Shown here piece after piece: positions 23,551 to 37,000 of a stretch of 64,000 bases of DNA. Positions within the stretch are counted from its first letter, which is position 1, and the number at the start of each line of letters is the position of its first letter. The notes under the pieces were generated by a model. It searched no databases and was not told where the DNA came from. It saw only the letters and a list, made by a program, of their open reading frames with translations. Both the position numbers and the translations under genes were made by a program. The DNA comes from Spisula solida. Taxonomy: Eukaryota; Mollusca; Bivalvia; Venerida; Mactridae. The DNA is taken from NCBI GenBank assembly GCA_947247005.1, contig OX365952.1, positions 31,250,222 through 31,314,221 on the forward strand. Reading direction: 5' to 3'.

Positions 23551-24572
23551 TTCCACTATAAATTATACTCTGTGTCCCGAAAAAAATTGAAGAAATCGTT
23601 AAATATAAACGAGTGACACATCAGACAACATGACTATGGCTTGATAATTTAGGAGGCGGCGATACTGAAAACATAATAATTGCGAGTATAATAATAATAA
23701 TAATAATTATATCTTTATTTAAAGAAGATGACACATTAAGATTATACAAATTATACAAAATGATAATTCTTTTTACAATGGTCTTCTATCTAAAATAACA
23801 TATAAAATGCATTCAAATAAATCATTCATACGTATAAACAGTCATTCATACATGCAATAGCACGTATTATATTATATAATAGAGACAGACACACCCATCT
23901 CAACAGTAATCAAACTAACGTCTTGTTGTTGCTTATCGAATTAAAAAGGCGAAACATATTATAAGTTTACAAATGTGATATGGATAAGAAATACAATACA
24001 GTACTTATACACACGCTGCATGTGATATTGAAAACATCTTATATCATGATGTGATAAATTAAAACAACATATTTTGTTATTTCAAGCGGAATTAAGTGGG
24101 CACCAATCAACGATAGTGTTGAAATCGCCATACATATTTCTGTGATTGAAATACAATTACGGCAACAAAAACAACATAAATGTTAAAGCTAAGCCGATGA
24201 TAAAACAAATATATTATTTCATAAAACTGTTGAGAAGCCAACTGTCCCTGAAGACACGTTTTGTAACAATAGTGCAACATTATAGCGCTAGCTAAGGGAG
24301 TTAACTCTTCCGGGCTTATACATTTACACCCCTGCGTTAAATGAATGGACTTTACCACATTAGTTTGAAAGCGGGCAATGTAGCAAACAGAACGTGTGTT
24401 GTATGGACTTAAACTACTGAATAGCAAAGCGATACCATTCAAAAAAGACGGGAATTACTTATAACGTATCGTAGTTTTTGCGCGGTTTAGATTTTATCAT
24501 CGCTTAATTTCGGATTGTAGATTTTTGTAAAAAGGGAAATTATACTATCAAAGTGATTTTAATAAAAAAAAA
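23551..24572. other. Proximal upstream region of slit
   Basis: Holds an (AAT)n run at about 23684-23710 and a long AT-rich stretch. GGGAGTTAACTCTTCCGGG (24295-24313) belongs to a repeat wording also seen elsewhere in the window. A minus-strand frame of 111 codons (24107-24442) has no recognisable domain and overlaps that repeat, so it is not called. Regulatory sites for slit may lie here but cannot be picked out by eye. Confidence 0.4.
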
Positions 24573-24608
24573 TATATAAAAAAGTGTGAAGTGATTCGAG
24601 GTTCAGTG
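24573..24608 (+). promoter_or_regulatory. Candidate slit core promoter (TATA + initiator)
   Basis: TATATAAA at 24573-24580 and TCAGTG (initiator-like, A at 24605) are 32 bp apart, the standard TATA-to-start spacing of metazoan promoters. A start at 24605 would give a 232-nt unspliced 5' UTR. In AT-rich DNA a chance TATA is common, so the pairing with the initiator is the main support. Confidence 0.4.
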
Positions 24609-24836
24609 CTCTTTTGTGGATTAATGTATGGCTGCGTATCGTGTTTTAATTAAAATGTAATTTTGACGGATTTCATTTCGGTTGTATAATGTTGTATTGA
24701 AACATTTATTTTAATGATTTTAAAACACTCGTGTTTCAAATGTGATATTCAGGATTAGTGAAATATAAATATTTGATCAAAGAAATATAGATCTATTATA
24801 TTTTGGTGAAAAATATCGAAGTGAAATATTTAAACT
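24605..24836 (+). other. Predicted slit 5' UTR
   Basis: AT-rich leader between the candidate start and the ATG. An in-frame TAA at 24831-24833, two codons before the ATG, shows that the coding frame does not extend upstream in genomic sequence. A further upstream non-coding exon cannot be excluded. Confidence 0.4.
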
Positions 24837-25018
24837 ATGGGCACTCAAGGGCCCAATATCCCCTGGATTTATCTTGGATTATTGTGCTTAAGTGTTGCTA
24901 GTACGGTGTACGGCGTGAGTTGTCCGGAGGAATGCAGCTGTACGCGGTCACGTGCCGATTGTTCGTTCAGAAATCTTAAACAAGTTCCAACCTCAATCGC
25001 ATCATCCGTTAAGAAATT
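24837..25018 (+). CDS. slit: slit exon 1: signal peptide and LRRNT cap
   Basis: ATG at 24837 is the first after an in-frame stop at 24831. Residues 9-25 are hydrophobic (PWIYLGLLCLSVASTVY), with likely cleavage after Gly26. Cys29, Cys33, Cys35 and Cys42 form the CPx2CxCx6C cap that shields the first LRR; the rest of the cap is NLKQVPTSIASSVKKL. The exon ends with TT of the Leu61 codon, followed by GTAAGT. Reading on would hit a stop at once, consistent with a donor here. Confidence 0.93.
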
Positions 25019-28000
25019 GTAAGTATTTTAAAGCAAACGTCAGGCATTTTATAGATCTATTAGATTTGTTCTAAAGGCACCTATACTTTTCTTAAGATTT
25101 ATACAGATGGTGCGTGGAACGTTTAGCTACCAAACACTGAACCGTCATCGATAGCCCAGTAGGTAGAGCGTCCGTCTCGATACCGAGGGGGTTGAGGGTT
25201 GAATCCCAGGCCGTGACAATCTCACAAAAAGTGTTAAAATGGTACTGACGTGGGCCCCTTGCTTGGCACATAGCATATTGCGGCAGTTCCTGGATTGAAG
25301 GTCGGTCTGGTGCCAGTATTAAAACAACTGGATAGTCTCCGTATTTATGATAAAAATCCATCGTTGGAACGTTACGTAAAACAGAAACTAAAACAAATTT
25401 TACTTAAAACATATATTAATCTAATAATGAAAATTCACAAAAATACGAAATAATGATACACAAATATCTAATTGTCCCGATGACATTTAGGTTAGATGTT
25501 TTACACTAATATCATTTTACCATTAGATTGGAAACTTTTTTAGCTTACAGCTGCCAAAGGTGACATCTATCGTAATGTGTCTGTTCAAAATATGTCTTCA
25601 TCTCGTACTTGAATGACAACTTGCGTTTAACTTTTATGTAATCAACTGTACACTTTCTTCAACAGTATTGACGTACCGCGGTGGTTTCTCTATCGTCATG
25701 ATTTAAAGTATTCGATGAACTAATAACTTACATTTCAAACCCATTTCAATAGATAGGCCTTCAAAATGAAATATATCACTACATTTAATATACTGTGAGT
25801 CGCCTTCAATAAAGTATAAATTTGATTATCTCAAGACAATTTATTGTGAACAAGTTTGTTTTTGTAAATCATTTGTAGAGCCCTATTTACAACATTTTAT
25901 TACTCAATGTTGACATACACACCAAGCTAGACATTACAGAGCTCATGTACTTTGTATATCCTAGACTATATATTTTAAATGAATCATTATTACGACAAAC
26001 TTACCCTAGAAATTGGATGGTGCACATACAATTGAAACATGTATTTAGTGTTTGGTTTTTGTAACATTAAGATCATAGTTTTAACGTACCTCTTTAAAGA
26101 TATATTAATTAAGATTATTAATAATTCAAACGAAATGTCTAAATAAAGCCATAGTGAAGCCTTATGCGTCCCTGTGTCAGAATTATGTGTACCCGTAAAT
26201 CCAATTTTTTATATCACCTTTTTTAGCTTTGGCATGTTGAACGTGATCTTCGTTTTTGAGTTCATCAGTACATTTTTCAAATTTTAGTAATTTCCTGAAA
26301 AAAAAGTTGTTATCTCGAACAAGCAGATTATTGATCAAGTCGATAGGTATGCCTTCACTATGATGACGAAAGATTCAAATCCTAGTTTAGAGCTCATACA
26401 TACACGCTACAGTTCATTTTTATGGCGAAGGATTAACATCAAATGCATCGTTGTTTATTATAATTTATGATTATGGAGTTAGGCAGTTTTAGACATATCA
26501 TTCGAAAAGATAAAGTTTGTTTTGAGTCTCGAATTTATATTCTCACAAACACCGACACTCCAAATCACTAAACATTCCTTTTTATTTGTTCGTAATGGAA
26601 AAAAATAATTAATAACAAAACTATTGACATTTTCAATTGTTAAAAGCTACATCCATCGAATGATTGTATGACGGTGCAAATTTATCGTACGACAAAAAGC
26701 TCACGGAAGATTTAGTGGTTAACAAATAAAATAGTTTACATAACTTCTATATTTGTCATTTCATCCACGAAGATATCAACCCTGGCATCATCATTAATTA
26801 CTTGTATGTTGATGGACAAATGAAACTGAACGCAGCCGAAATAAGATACAGCGCACCCCACGACAATGCCAATATAGCAGGAACTAATTACCCCGTTACG
26901 TTATTCAGTCATTAATATTATGGTTTCGATTTTTAAAATCTATTTTGAATTCCTTATCAGCCGAATGTATGCATGTACTGAGTACTAATGACTATTAGTA
27001 TGGACTATTCTAAAAGCTCTAGTATTTTGAGAATAATTGAAACTATGGATTATTGAATTAAGCTTAATTGGCTAAGATAAATTTAATATGAGTGTGTGCT
27101 TACGGAATGGGAGTATTTTGCTTATATCACTTCTATAATTATTGTATGTAAAGTAACATTTAGTCAGCAGCATAATTCTATACACTGATCGCTTTCGTGG
27201 ATAACATTAAAATGCAAGATTTTGAGAGCAGAACTGTTACAGCCGCTGACGCAAACTTCTGCCCTCCCATGGGTCTACTAGCAATAATGAATGGATCTTT
27301 TTTTACCAGCTTTAAACTGTTTAAATAATACATGGCCAAAAAACCGATGTCACATCGCTGGTATCTTTATCAGTAATTGCAATAGTTAGTAGAGTAATTG
27401 GGCAACAAATTGGTATATAAAAACCTCATCCAATCATCCCTAAATTCCTACACTGACAGATATGTTTTAGTAGTTTTAATACGAACATTCCAGTCTACGT
27501 AATTTCTATAGTGTTCATGTACAAACATTACATCTCCATCACTAGGTCGTGCTGTGTCCAAGCCATTCCCCTTGTCATCAAGTATTAATAACAGAATAAT
27601 ATCTTGTTTGTAATCTTGTCCAAGGATTAAGATGCCGATCGCCGTTAAAGATTAGTTGTTCAAACATCAGTAAAGGATACGTTGTGGATGGCACAAAGCT
27701 TAGCTATATTCTCATGTATTGTTCTCTTATCAAACTTATCTGCAACCAGGGTCTCGAGTGCTTCTTTACGAGTAGCTTGTATAGTAGGGTATAATAGGTC
27801 CTTAATTTTAGCTTGGACACGAGGTGGGGAATGATATTAATGTCACCTGATCAATGGGGTTTAATTGAATGTGGATCGGTGATTTAATGGACTGTTTATT
27901 CTTCGGTTTCGACTATCACAACATGCGAGGTTCTCTTCATAAGGTTCTGTATATTTTATCAAGCCAGTGTGATCACGAAATGAGTTCCATCAGCTTGGAC

Positions 28001-31000
28001 GCACAGGGGTCGTAAACACGCTTCTAAGACATGTATCATGTATGCACCCCTGTGGCCATGTTCTCTATCGACCTTTGACCATCCCGTTCGACCATTTTGT
28101 TTTAAAAATGATGCTATAACAAAATCCAATTCAAGACTACCTTACTGTAACATAAAGTGAATCTCCATTGTAAAAAGCTTACGTTTTTTTAGTTTATTTA
28201 AGAGACCCCCAATAAACACACATTTGCTAGGAAAATAAGTAAAAAAAACCCTACGAGTACCTAGCTCAGCTTAACGTATCCTATATTGTTTTTGTCGTAG
28301 CTTAATTTGCAATCTTAATAATCAAATTACTTTCTTATCGCTGCGAATGTATAAACAAGTGTTTTAGCGAGTAGTAAGGAATGTTTCTGTACAAGGATCT
28401 ATTATTTTAATCATTAGTGATAAAACATGCTTGAGCATTTAATGAGACGTTTGTGTGAAGAGAGGTTTGTGCGCATGTGCAAAGACAGGGTCGTCATACG
28501 GTCGTATACGGTTTGTACTATCATAGTTAAAACAATTTCCTTATGCAATCCATAATGTTAAGTCGTTGGAATCCTTAAATACCTGGTAATTGACATGTTT
28601 GTGTGAACATGTTGACGTAAAGTTATGAATACTCATAAATTCCGCTCAAATAAAAGTACGCAATCATTATACTTCATGTCAGCATTTGATTTTTTATAAG
28701 TTAATGCAAAACAGTAAGACCAAAAATCTCTGTATATATTTATGTTGCTACGGAAACGTTTGTATATTATAATCTAATTCTGCATTAGATGGATTTACTA
28801 GTAAGCGTTTTTGTTTTTCTTTGCCCTGCATCATTTTATTAGACATCCTGGCAATCGTGTTTCTCAGTTTGGGTTAAAAGTCCTGCGGTCGGTACAGAAC
28901 AGACAAGAAGAGAAGAGAAGAGAACAGAAGAGAAAAGAAGAGAAGAGAAGAGAACAGAACAGAACAGCCACTTTATTACTAGGCTTGTACATTGTCCATC
29001 GGTTTTGAACACATATGGATATTCAATTCAACATCAATGAATTCATGGAACTGGGTACACCTAGACGTTGAGCTGTACATGTATCATTTACAATGGCATT
29101 GGTGTGTCGCAAGCTATGCAAGCTATGATCTTACTCACAACCCCCCCCCCTTGTCCCATTACAGATGGTAATAGAATCATTACCATCAGTATTGTTATAT
29201 ACACATTACACACTGCACCATGCCCCTAGTACTTTATAATGCTTTTATTATCATTTTATGAACAGAACATTAACGATCCTACATTTGCAACGTAAGGCAG
29301 TTATGTAATATGTCTTAATATTCATACAGGTAGATATTTTTATATTAATCTCTGTGTAGTTGGAAATTTTCTTTTTGGATGTACAATATACTAGTTGTCA
29401 TAATTTCAAATTATGATGATATCGCACTCTTTCTTGATAGTTTATGGTAGTGCACTTCCGGTCTAAGAAATTAGCCCGATGTTCACAGTGGACGTGCACA
29501 GTGTACCAACTAAATGTATCTTCAAACGTTTGATCGGTATTATAATTCCCGATTAAATCGGTAAAAATATGCTTAATATTTTGGTTTGATTTGTTCTGAC
29601 TTCTTAATGTGTAGCCGTTTTCAACACAGCGTGTCATCTTTGTACTTAAATACAGCAAAATAATCCCAATAATATTAATTCTGTGGTTTCATACATGTAA
29701 TTTAATATGATTGGTATTTAAACGCGCACTTTCCAAGTCAGTGCCCGCCACTTATTGCTTAGTTAAGTAGGCTAATTTATTTACCTAACTATGTACTTGA
29801 TTTCTGATTAGCTTGCTTTATCTGTGATAAACACCGTCTCATGTACTGACCATTCTTTTCCCATGCTTGATCCGTTTTAATCAAATTACAACCTGGGTGC
29901 CAAACCTGTGGTTAAAGATTTAAAAGTCAAGTTAAATCTTCCGTTGATTAGGCCTACAATAATAACATCATTTTGTATAAATACCGGACAGACCAAGCAA
30001 GGTCAGTCTTTGTTACTGACTAGTGCAACATAGCACGAAACTAGTTTAACGACTAAGCGCTGCGCCGAGACATTGTGTAGCCAGTACCTTTACTTCTCTG
30101 CTATAAAATATTATACTCAATACAACTTTATTAAAACGTAATCCTAGCAATACGATCATCTCAGTTCAAGTACAATCCCAACTTCCCTCTTCACTGTGAT
30201 GCTCCATACTCAAATTTAATCTTAAAGCTGACTCAGTAAAACGACAATGTTTCAAATGACGCGATTTCGTCTGACAGACCCATTCGTGGTGTCTGATTGA
30301 GTCTTGTACGATAAAATGAGAAGAAGCGTATCATATAGGTATAATTGAGGAATTTGATGAAAATAAATTAACAATGTTCAATAACTTCAAATTTCTTATC
30401 ATTAAACGTATTACGATAGGAAGGGAAGCACAATAAAATACTACTTTATTGTTATTTTGTATACTCATAAAAGTGAATTCATAAAACATGTTCTTTACAT
30501 AAAACTTTCCAGATTTGTTGTATATTTAAGTCATGTTAAGCAAAAACAGCTTTGTGGTTTGCGATTTATATAAGAGCTTCTAATAAACACATAACTTCGA
30601 TTTTTTGGTACGTTATATATGGATTAAGCACGATTATATTGTCATTAAATCTAAGATATATACCTTTGTAAAACCTGTTTAATATGAAAATATATAATTG
30701 AAGTGATGAGCAGACATAGTTCTTTTCAAAACAAATCTAAAAAAAGTTGAAGTTAATGTAAAACACCTGCAGCATGTGATTTTGATACTCGTTCAAACAT
30801 ACTTGTGGATATGATACATACAGTTATTAAAAGCTCAAAAATGACAGAAAGAAAATTATAACTATTTATGTCATAGTTTGTTACTATTTATTTAAATAGA
30901 TTGAGACGTTACGACGATGCGTCGCCGACTCACGCGACTCCGATCCTCATCATAGTAACATAGCAATCTTGTAAAAACTCCTAATTTTCATAGTATATGG

Positions 31001-34000
31001 TATAATAACTATTTGACAGATACTTGTAAGGTCTCTAATAAGGAATTAAAAACAGGGTATGTTTAGGCTGTTTTCCATTGTTTGGAATAATTTAATTTTG
31101 TTGAAACGTTTTACAATTAAACGGGGGTACTTATGTCGCCTGCAGGGTAACAGCAGAAGAAAGATCGCCTATAGATATAGAACGTGTATCTTGACATATG
31201 GACACCCTATGTGGGTGATGATAATTATGATGTCAACAATAAGTATATCACCTACTCTAATTATATTCAACAGCGTGGAACGGATATTCCCTACCCTCGG
31301 GGCGTCTAACGTCATATGTATAATATATGATACAAATAACTTCAAGGCAAAAGGTTGCTCTGAAGTCAGCAAGTGTTATATAACATTGCAGGAAAGTCGC
31401 ACGTAACAAAACGTCTATTTAACACCGAACGTAGATCATTGTTGTTGTGTGTCCCGCTCTCCTTAAAGACTGTCGCACCCAGATAACGTCACTACAACCG
31501 GTTAGAGTCTCCATCTGATATCCGTCATGTGTTCCGTGTGATTCTTTTACTGCATCAAGCTTTTGGTTTATTTTCGCCAAAGCAAAAGCTGAAGTAATCA
31601 TACCGAAAGTTGTACACTACGCCATGCGGATGAAGAGACTCACCCAAATCAAAATGTTTGTTCGGTTGTCTTCTGTTCAGATATTGAAGTTGGATGTGCG
31701 ACTTTTTACCAAATACGTTGTCAATTATTTACCAAGTACAAATGCATGGGAGAAAGTTTTCAGCCTTATGCCTGAACTTAATGTTTTTGAGGGCGACAAA
31801 AAGTCTGATTTTTATTTTATAAATTGTCAATATTTGGGGTTTTCAGGTTTTTCAGAATTGCTAACTTTCACCCATGCAAATGTACTTTGCCCATTATAAA
31901 TCTGTTATTCAATGTCACCATTAGTTATTCGGTGCAGTAGTAGAAATCTAGATTATTAAAAAATACCATAAAATCTCACATCCAGACCATTATCTTAGTA
32001 AGACCATCTCATAATTAAGACCATTTTCACTGTTTGTGTCTTTATTGTATCTTAACGTCAAGGCCAACTCAATATTGATATCAGATGTCAGTTTTCAAGG
32101 GTCCCAAGAGTGGCCTGTATAGACTGTTTTACTGTATAGACGAACCTTGCCTACTCGTTTCTAAAATATAGAAAGTTCAATCCCCATTTCTAAATGCCGA
32201 GCATAGTCTTTAGTTGCCATTCAGCTTTCTGTTAGGCATATAAGTACCTCCATCTGTCCATCAGTATTTGAATCCGGGTCGCCAGATTTGACTGCAAGCG
32301 TGCTAACCATTGAGCTACGGAGGCACCTCTGGTTTACTGAAACATATTCGTAAAAGTCAATTTACTCTGCACACATCATGCCTATAACTACAGCTCTCAT
32401 CTTCGGTACATAATGCCCGTCCATTGAACAGTATAGTCGTACAGGCCACAACAGGGCCACACTTTTTATACATGTTTATAGGCTAACGGGAGTTTGTTTT
32501 AAAATTGTTGCTGTGTGAAGGGGGGAAATGGACACACATAACAAGAGGACCTTTGGAACCCTATATTTCACACACAATGCTAGTTGAGCGACCCTAAGGG
32601 CCATTTTGTACCCTCATGTTTCATTTTAAATTCCGACCTCCGAACAGCGAATAAGTCCAAAAATTCCTAAAAAAAAATACTTTGGCCTAAGTTAGCTTAC
32701 CATTACACACTCATACGATACTGACATCTGCAATCTCCAGTTCCCCGTACAAGTGGAAATGTCAACCTCATTTTTACGTCAGGAGCAATAAGAAGCAGAC
32801 ACGGTCTCAAACAAACATCCCCAGGGACTTCCAATTGTAATCAAGTCAATCGTCTCTTGTTCCAGGTTTACAGTTTCATTTGATTTACCGCTAGACTGTT
32901 CTCATTTCTAATTTCAGCTTAATCATAGTCCCCGGTCCCACATAAGTCATCCATCAATGCTAATTTGCTGATTACACTAGAGCCTACTCAAACTGAAAAC
33001 TTTTTTTTCTCAAACGAATTAATTTTCTTGACAAAATGGAGGCAAGGTTTTTGTGCGCTTCACTGACTTCATTGTTTGACGTCTGTATGAACAGTTTTTC
33101 TACGATTGAATGTATATGTGTTTAGTTGGCGTTGATACAGAAATTGACGTCAACTCTAGCGGACACAATTTTATTTATACAAGTATGCAGTTGAATATTC
33201 GACATAACACTAACACGCTCTTTTAGAGTAGTGGGCAGTTCACTAGCTTGTAGTCGGGGTTCGAATACCGGGTGGTACAGCATATCTTCTTCTGTGACAT
33301 TTGCTATTGTCATGTCCATATGTGGAGCTATTGTCATTTGTCTTTTGAAGAGCAAGTGCTTGTAATGATTGAATGCCAGAAAACTTGTTAGGTCACCTAA
33401 CTGTCATATACGCGTTTTACTGAAACTTGTTGACAACTGACGCTAAACACGATCAACAAGACAAATACATGTAATCTATTTTTATATTTTCATCCAAAAC
33501 ATGTCTACCAACCTCACACTTAGTCTTCGAACCAAATTCTTGAGGGTCAAAATGTGGCTTTTAGGAAATTCAAGTGTCACAACCCCTACTCTGGCTGAGT
33601 CAAATGGAACCCCTGGACATAGTTAGTTACCTCTGTTTTACTGTGTTGTTATTGACGCCTCACATGACGGCGTCTGTACCACGTGTATGGAATGTATCTT
33701 TATACTTGTTATTGATTCCTATTTCAGAGATCTACAAGGTAATGAAATTACGTCCATCAAAGCTTCTGATTTTCAAGGTCTTCGTCGATTGCGGAGTCTG
33801 TAAGTTAATATTTTTTATTTTACTATTACTTTGTTGCATTTATACCATATAAGGGTTTTCTAGTTTTCAATATGAATTCGGTGCGTTCTTGCTTCGCATT
33901 GCTAGCCAATGACACCGTTTAGTATGTGTTCATACCCCACTATATATGCATAATATATGAAGGGCCAATTTAAGCAGGTATCGTATTGGATACGTTTTTT

Positions 34001-37000
34001 TCAAAATCTCAAAAATATGAGCTACTTTTTCAATGTTACCGATCTATTATTGTGTTTACACTAATTTTCCGCTCATATTAATGACAATAAGGACATAAAA
34101 CAACGAACAACCGAGTTATAATTACGACTCGTTCATCGGTTCAATGGTTAAAACTATAGCCCTCTTAACACACCCAATACTTCACAGACCTATACATTAT
34201 GTTATCAGTAATTTAATTAGTATTTGTGGATAGTGACATCTGATAGTCCTATTACTCACAAACGTACTTCCGGAACTTTTGAAGACAAAGATAGAAGACG
34301 CAGTCATAACGTCCTCTAAACATGACAGAGTGTCAAACCCGATACGGACAACAAAGTAGCGGAATCTGTCCGATAGAAGTTCTGACCCATTTATCTTAAA
34401 TCAATGTCATCTTGTTGATTATACCAATAACATATGCTGAGTTTTACGAAATATCTTAACGTTTCCAGTGGTCGATTGGTTGAGGTAGCTGTTGCGGGTA
34501 AACTGTTCGAATTCCAATTGGGGTCATTTTGGGCATGTACAGTTCGAGTTATGAGCTACCCGTTACATAACGCGTATATACGCGTGTCGAAGACATTAAA
34601 CTAATACTAAAGCTTATGGGATGTACGGGATGGACATACTGAACTACACGATTTTGTTTTCAGAACACGTGCCCCGTAAATCAAATTGGCACTTTAAAAA
34701 AGAATCGTACTATATTACGTAAACTCTTTAAGTAATTGTATATATTATGTAGAATTACAGTGTACTATGACATTCCTAGTTTTTTTACAACTATAAATAA
34801 ATCATGATAACATGGTAGTTTCGATGGATGCGGACCTGCGCTTTGGAAGGTTTAAATCTGGATGTGGGCGACGCGATATATGTGCAAGAGGTCATGAAAT
34901 AGTACAATAAAATCCATATTTCGGGGTATATAAAATGGTTGCCAGGCAGCCATGCTCACTGTTCCTGTTAACATCTCGCAGACAATGCTTGTCTTGGAAT
35001 GCTTTTATCAAACTATAATATTGAAGGTACGATGATGGTTTTATCTCCTGTTTCAAACATAGCGGTAAAACTTTCAATGCAGGATGCGTGTTAAATAATT
35101 ATAATCGTAATATTTGCGCATTATCTTGACAAGTTTGAGATGATACATACGTGTACATACTTTGTGAAAAAAGTGTGATTGATCATAGCGACGATTACTA
35201 TCTAGTATTGAAAGCTAGACAAATTATGGGAAATGAACGTCGGTTACATATGTTTTCGCGTCACATAGTTTGTGATTTTGTGATTAATGGCTTTTGAAAA
35301 GTCGAGATAACTGAGGGATAATGCATAGTGTGGAACGATTCTTTATCTGAATGGAAAATTCAAATGGCAACGAACAACCCTTCAGTGTTATTTCTTCAAA
35401 ATTCTCAATAAAGTGATACATGATAGTGCTTATAACAGCATTTTGAGATTTTAACCGAAATTTGAAACTAACTTTGATAAGCCGGTAGCACTCGCGTAGC
35501 ATTCTTCAAAGAAAAGTATCTGGTTAGAACGACCTTTGAGTCACAATTGTATCAAATTGTTGAAAATTGAATTAAAATAATGACACAAATGTGTGAGAAG
35601 ATTTTACGAAACCCGACTAAGAAATCATCTTATTCTTTGTACACACGTTACCGATGGCAAGAAATGCTCACTTGTCTCACATTCTTTAACCCCCTTTACA
35701 TCATGCAGATGTATTTACTAAACGTCCATGCAGATATATTTTGATGCGTTCATTCTATGTTCATACAGATGTATTTTGGTGCATTCACTTTATGTCCATG
35801 CAGATGTATTCTAACGCATTCCCTCTATGTCCATGCAGATATATTTTGATGCATTCACTCTATGTCCACGCAGATGTAATTTGATGCATTCACGCTATGT
35901 CCATGCAGATGTAAGTTGATGCATTCACTCTATGTCACCGCAGATGTAATTTGATGCATTCACGTTATGTCCACGCAGATGTATTTAGATGCGTCCACTC
36001 TATGTCCATGCAGATGTTTTTGATGCATTCACTCTATGTCCATGCAGATGTATTTTATGTATTTTGACGCATTTACCCTCTCTCTATATTCATGGGTGCG
36101 TATTTTGTTGCATTTCATGGCCGTACGTGCAGAGTTGTAACGAGTGTTTTATAAACAAATAATGTTTAAATAACCAGTATAAAGATGTACACTGCCTATC
36201 AGAAGTATAATTATGTATCTACAAGCATTGATGGATATAGAGTATATAATTAATTGCAGGTAATTGAACTCATTATGTAATATTTGATTTATATACTAGT
36301 ATACTATTATTGTGTGTTTATGTTTCCAGAAATCTCATGAAAAATCAGATAGAAAGTATAGAAGATGGCGCATTTTCGGATCTTGTCAGCATGAAACGAC
36401 TGTAAGTTTGAACCCTGTAATCTTCTATTCACATTACTCGTACATGTGTTTATGATAGTATGCCTTATTCTCGTCACTTTGGATATTTTCGTTCATTCAG
36501 GGATTCTTACCAATGTAACTACTGCTCATTATCCTGCCATGTTGCTCTAGTGGATGTATCGTCAGTTTAAGCAATGGCATAGTGAGGTTCTTACCCGAGC
36601 TCGTCATACTACGGTAGTTACAAATGGTCAAATGCGGACCTTCTTGGCTTGGGGTTCAGTGTGCACTCGTAGTTATAGTTACCATTGCTCCAGTGTCGGG
36701 TTAAAGGCAATAGGTAGTCTCCGGGTATATCACTGGCGTACTGTATGTAGGATCTAAACTTAAGATAGCACGTTTATTCCTCCAGATCTGAAAAGTATAG
36801 CAAAATAGGTGTGTCCATTATTGTGTACACGTAAATCGCAATTATTATTTATTTGTAATGTCATCCTAAATAAGGCATTAGCTAAATTTCACAGTTGAGC
36901 GAAAGGTCCATGATATTTGACTACCAACCTGAATGGTTTCAATAATAAACCATCACCCTTTTCAAAGCCTATTAACAGAAATAAATACTGTAGTTTTCAT

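Larger units (their letters stand above)
25019..33727 (+). other. slit intron 1 (8.7 kb)
   Basis: GTAAGT to TTTCAG. Holds a tRNA-headed SINE right after exon 1 (25149-25300), a GA-rich simple repeat (28896-28966), a minus-strand tRNA-like element (32244-32326) and a weak SINE-like B box (33205-33285). A 10-C run lies near 29144. The segment 27960-28090 has GCACAGGGGT facing ACCCCTGTGG as a weak hairpin. No additional LRR exon was found. Confidence 0.85.

Noticed and set aside
24107..24442. 111-codon minus-strand ORF just upstream of slit
   Set aside because: Overlaps a dispersed repeat phrase (GGGAGTTAACTCTTCC) and shows no recognisable domain.
31419..31601. 60-codon minus-strand ORF with a real ATG and plausible wording
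   Set aside because: No domain, no splice context and within the length expected by chance in 64 kb; not enough for a gene call.
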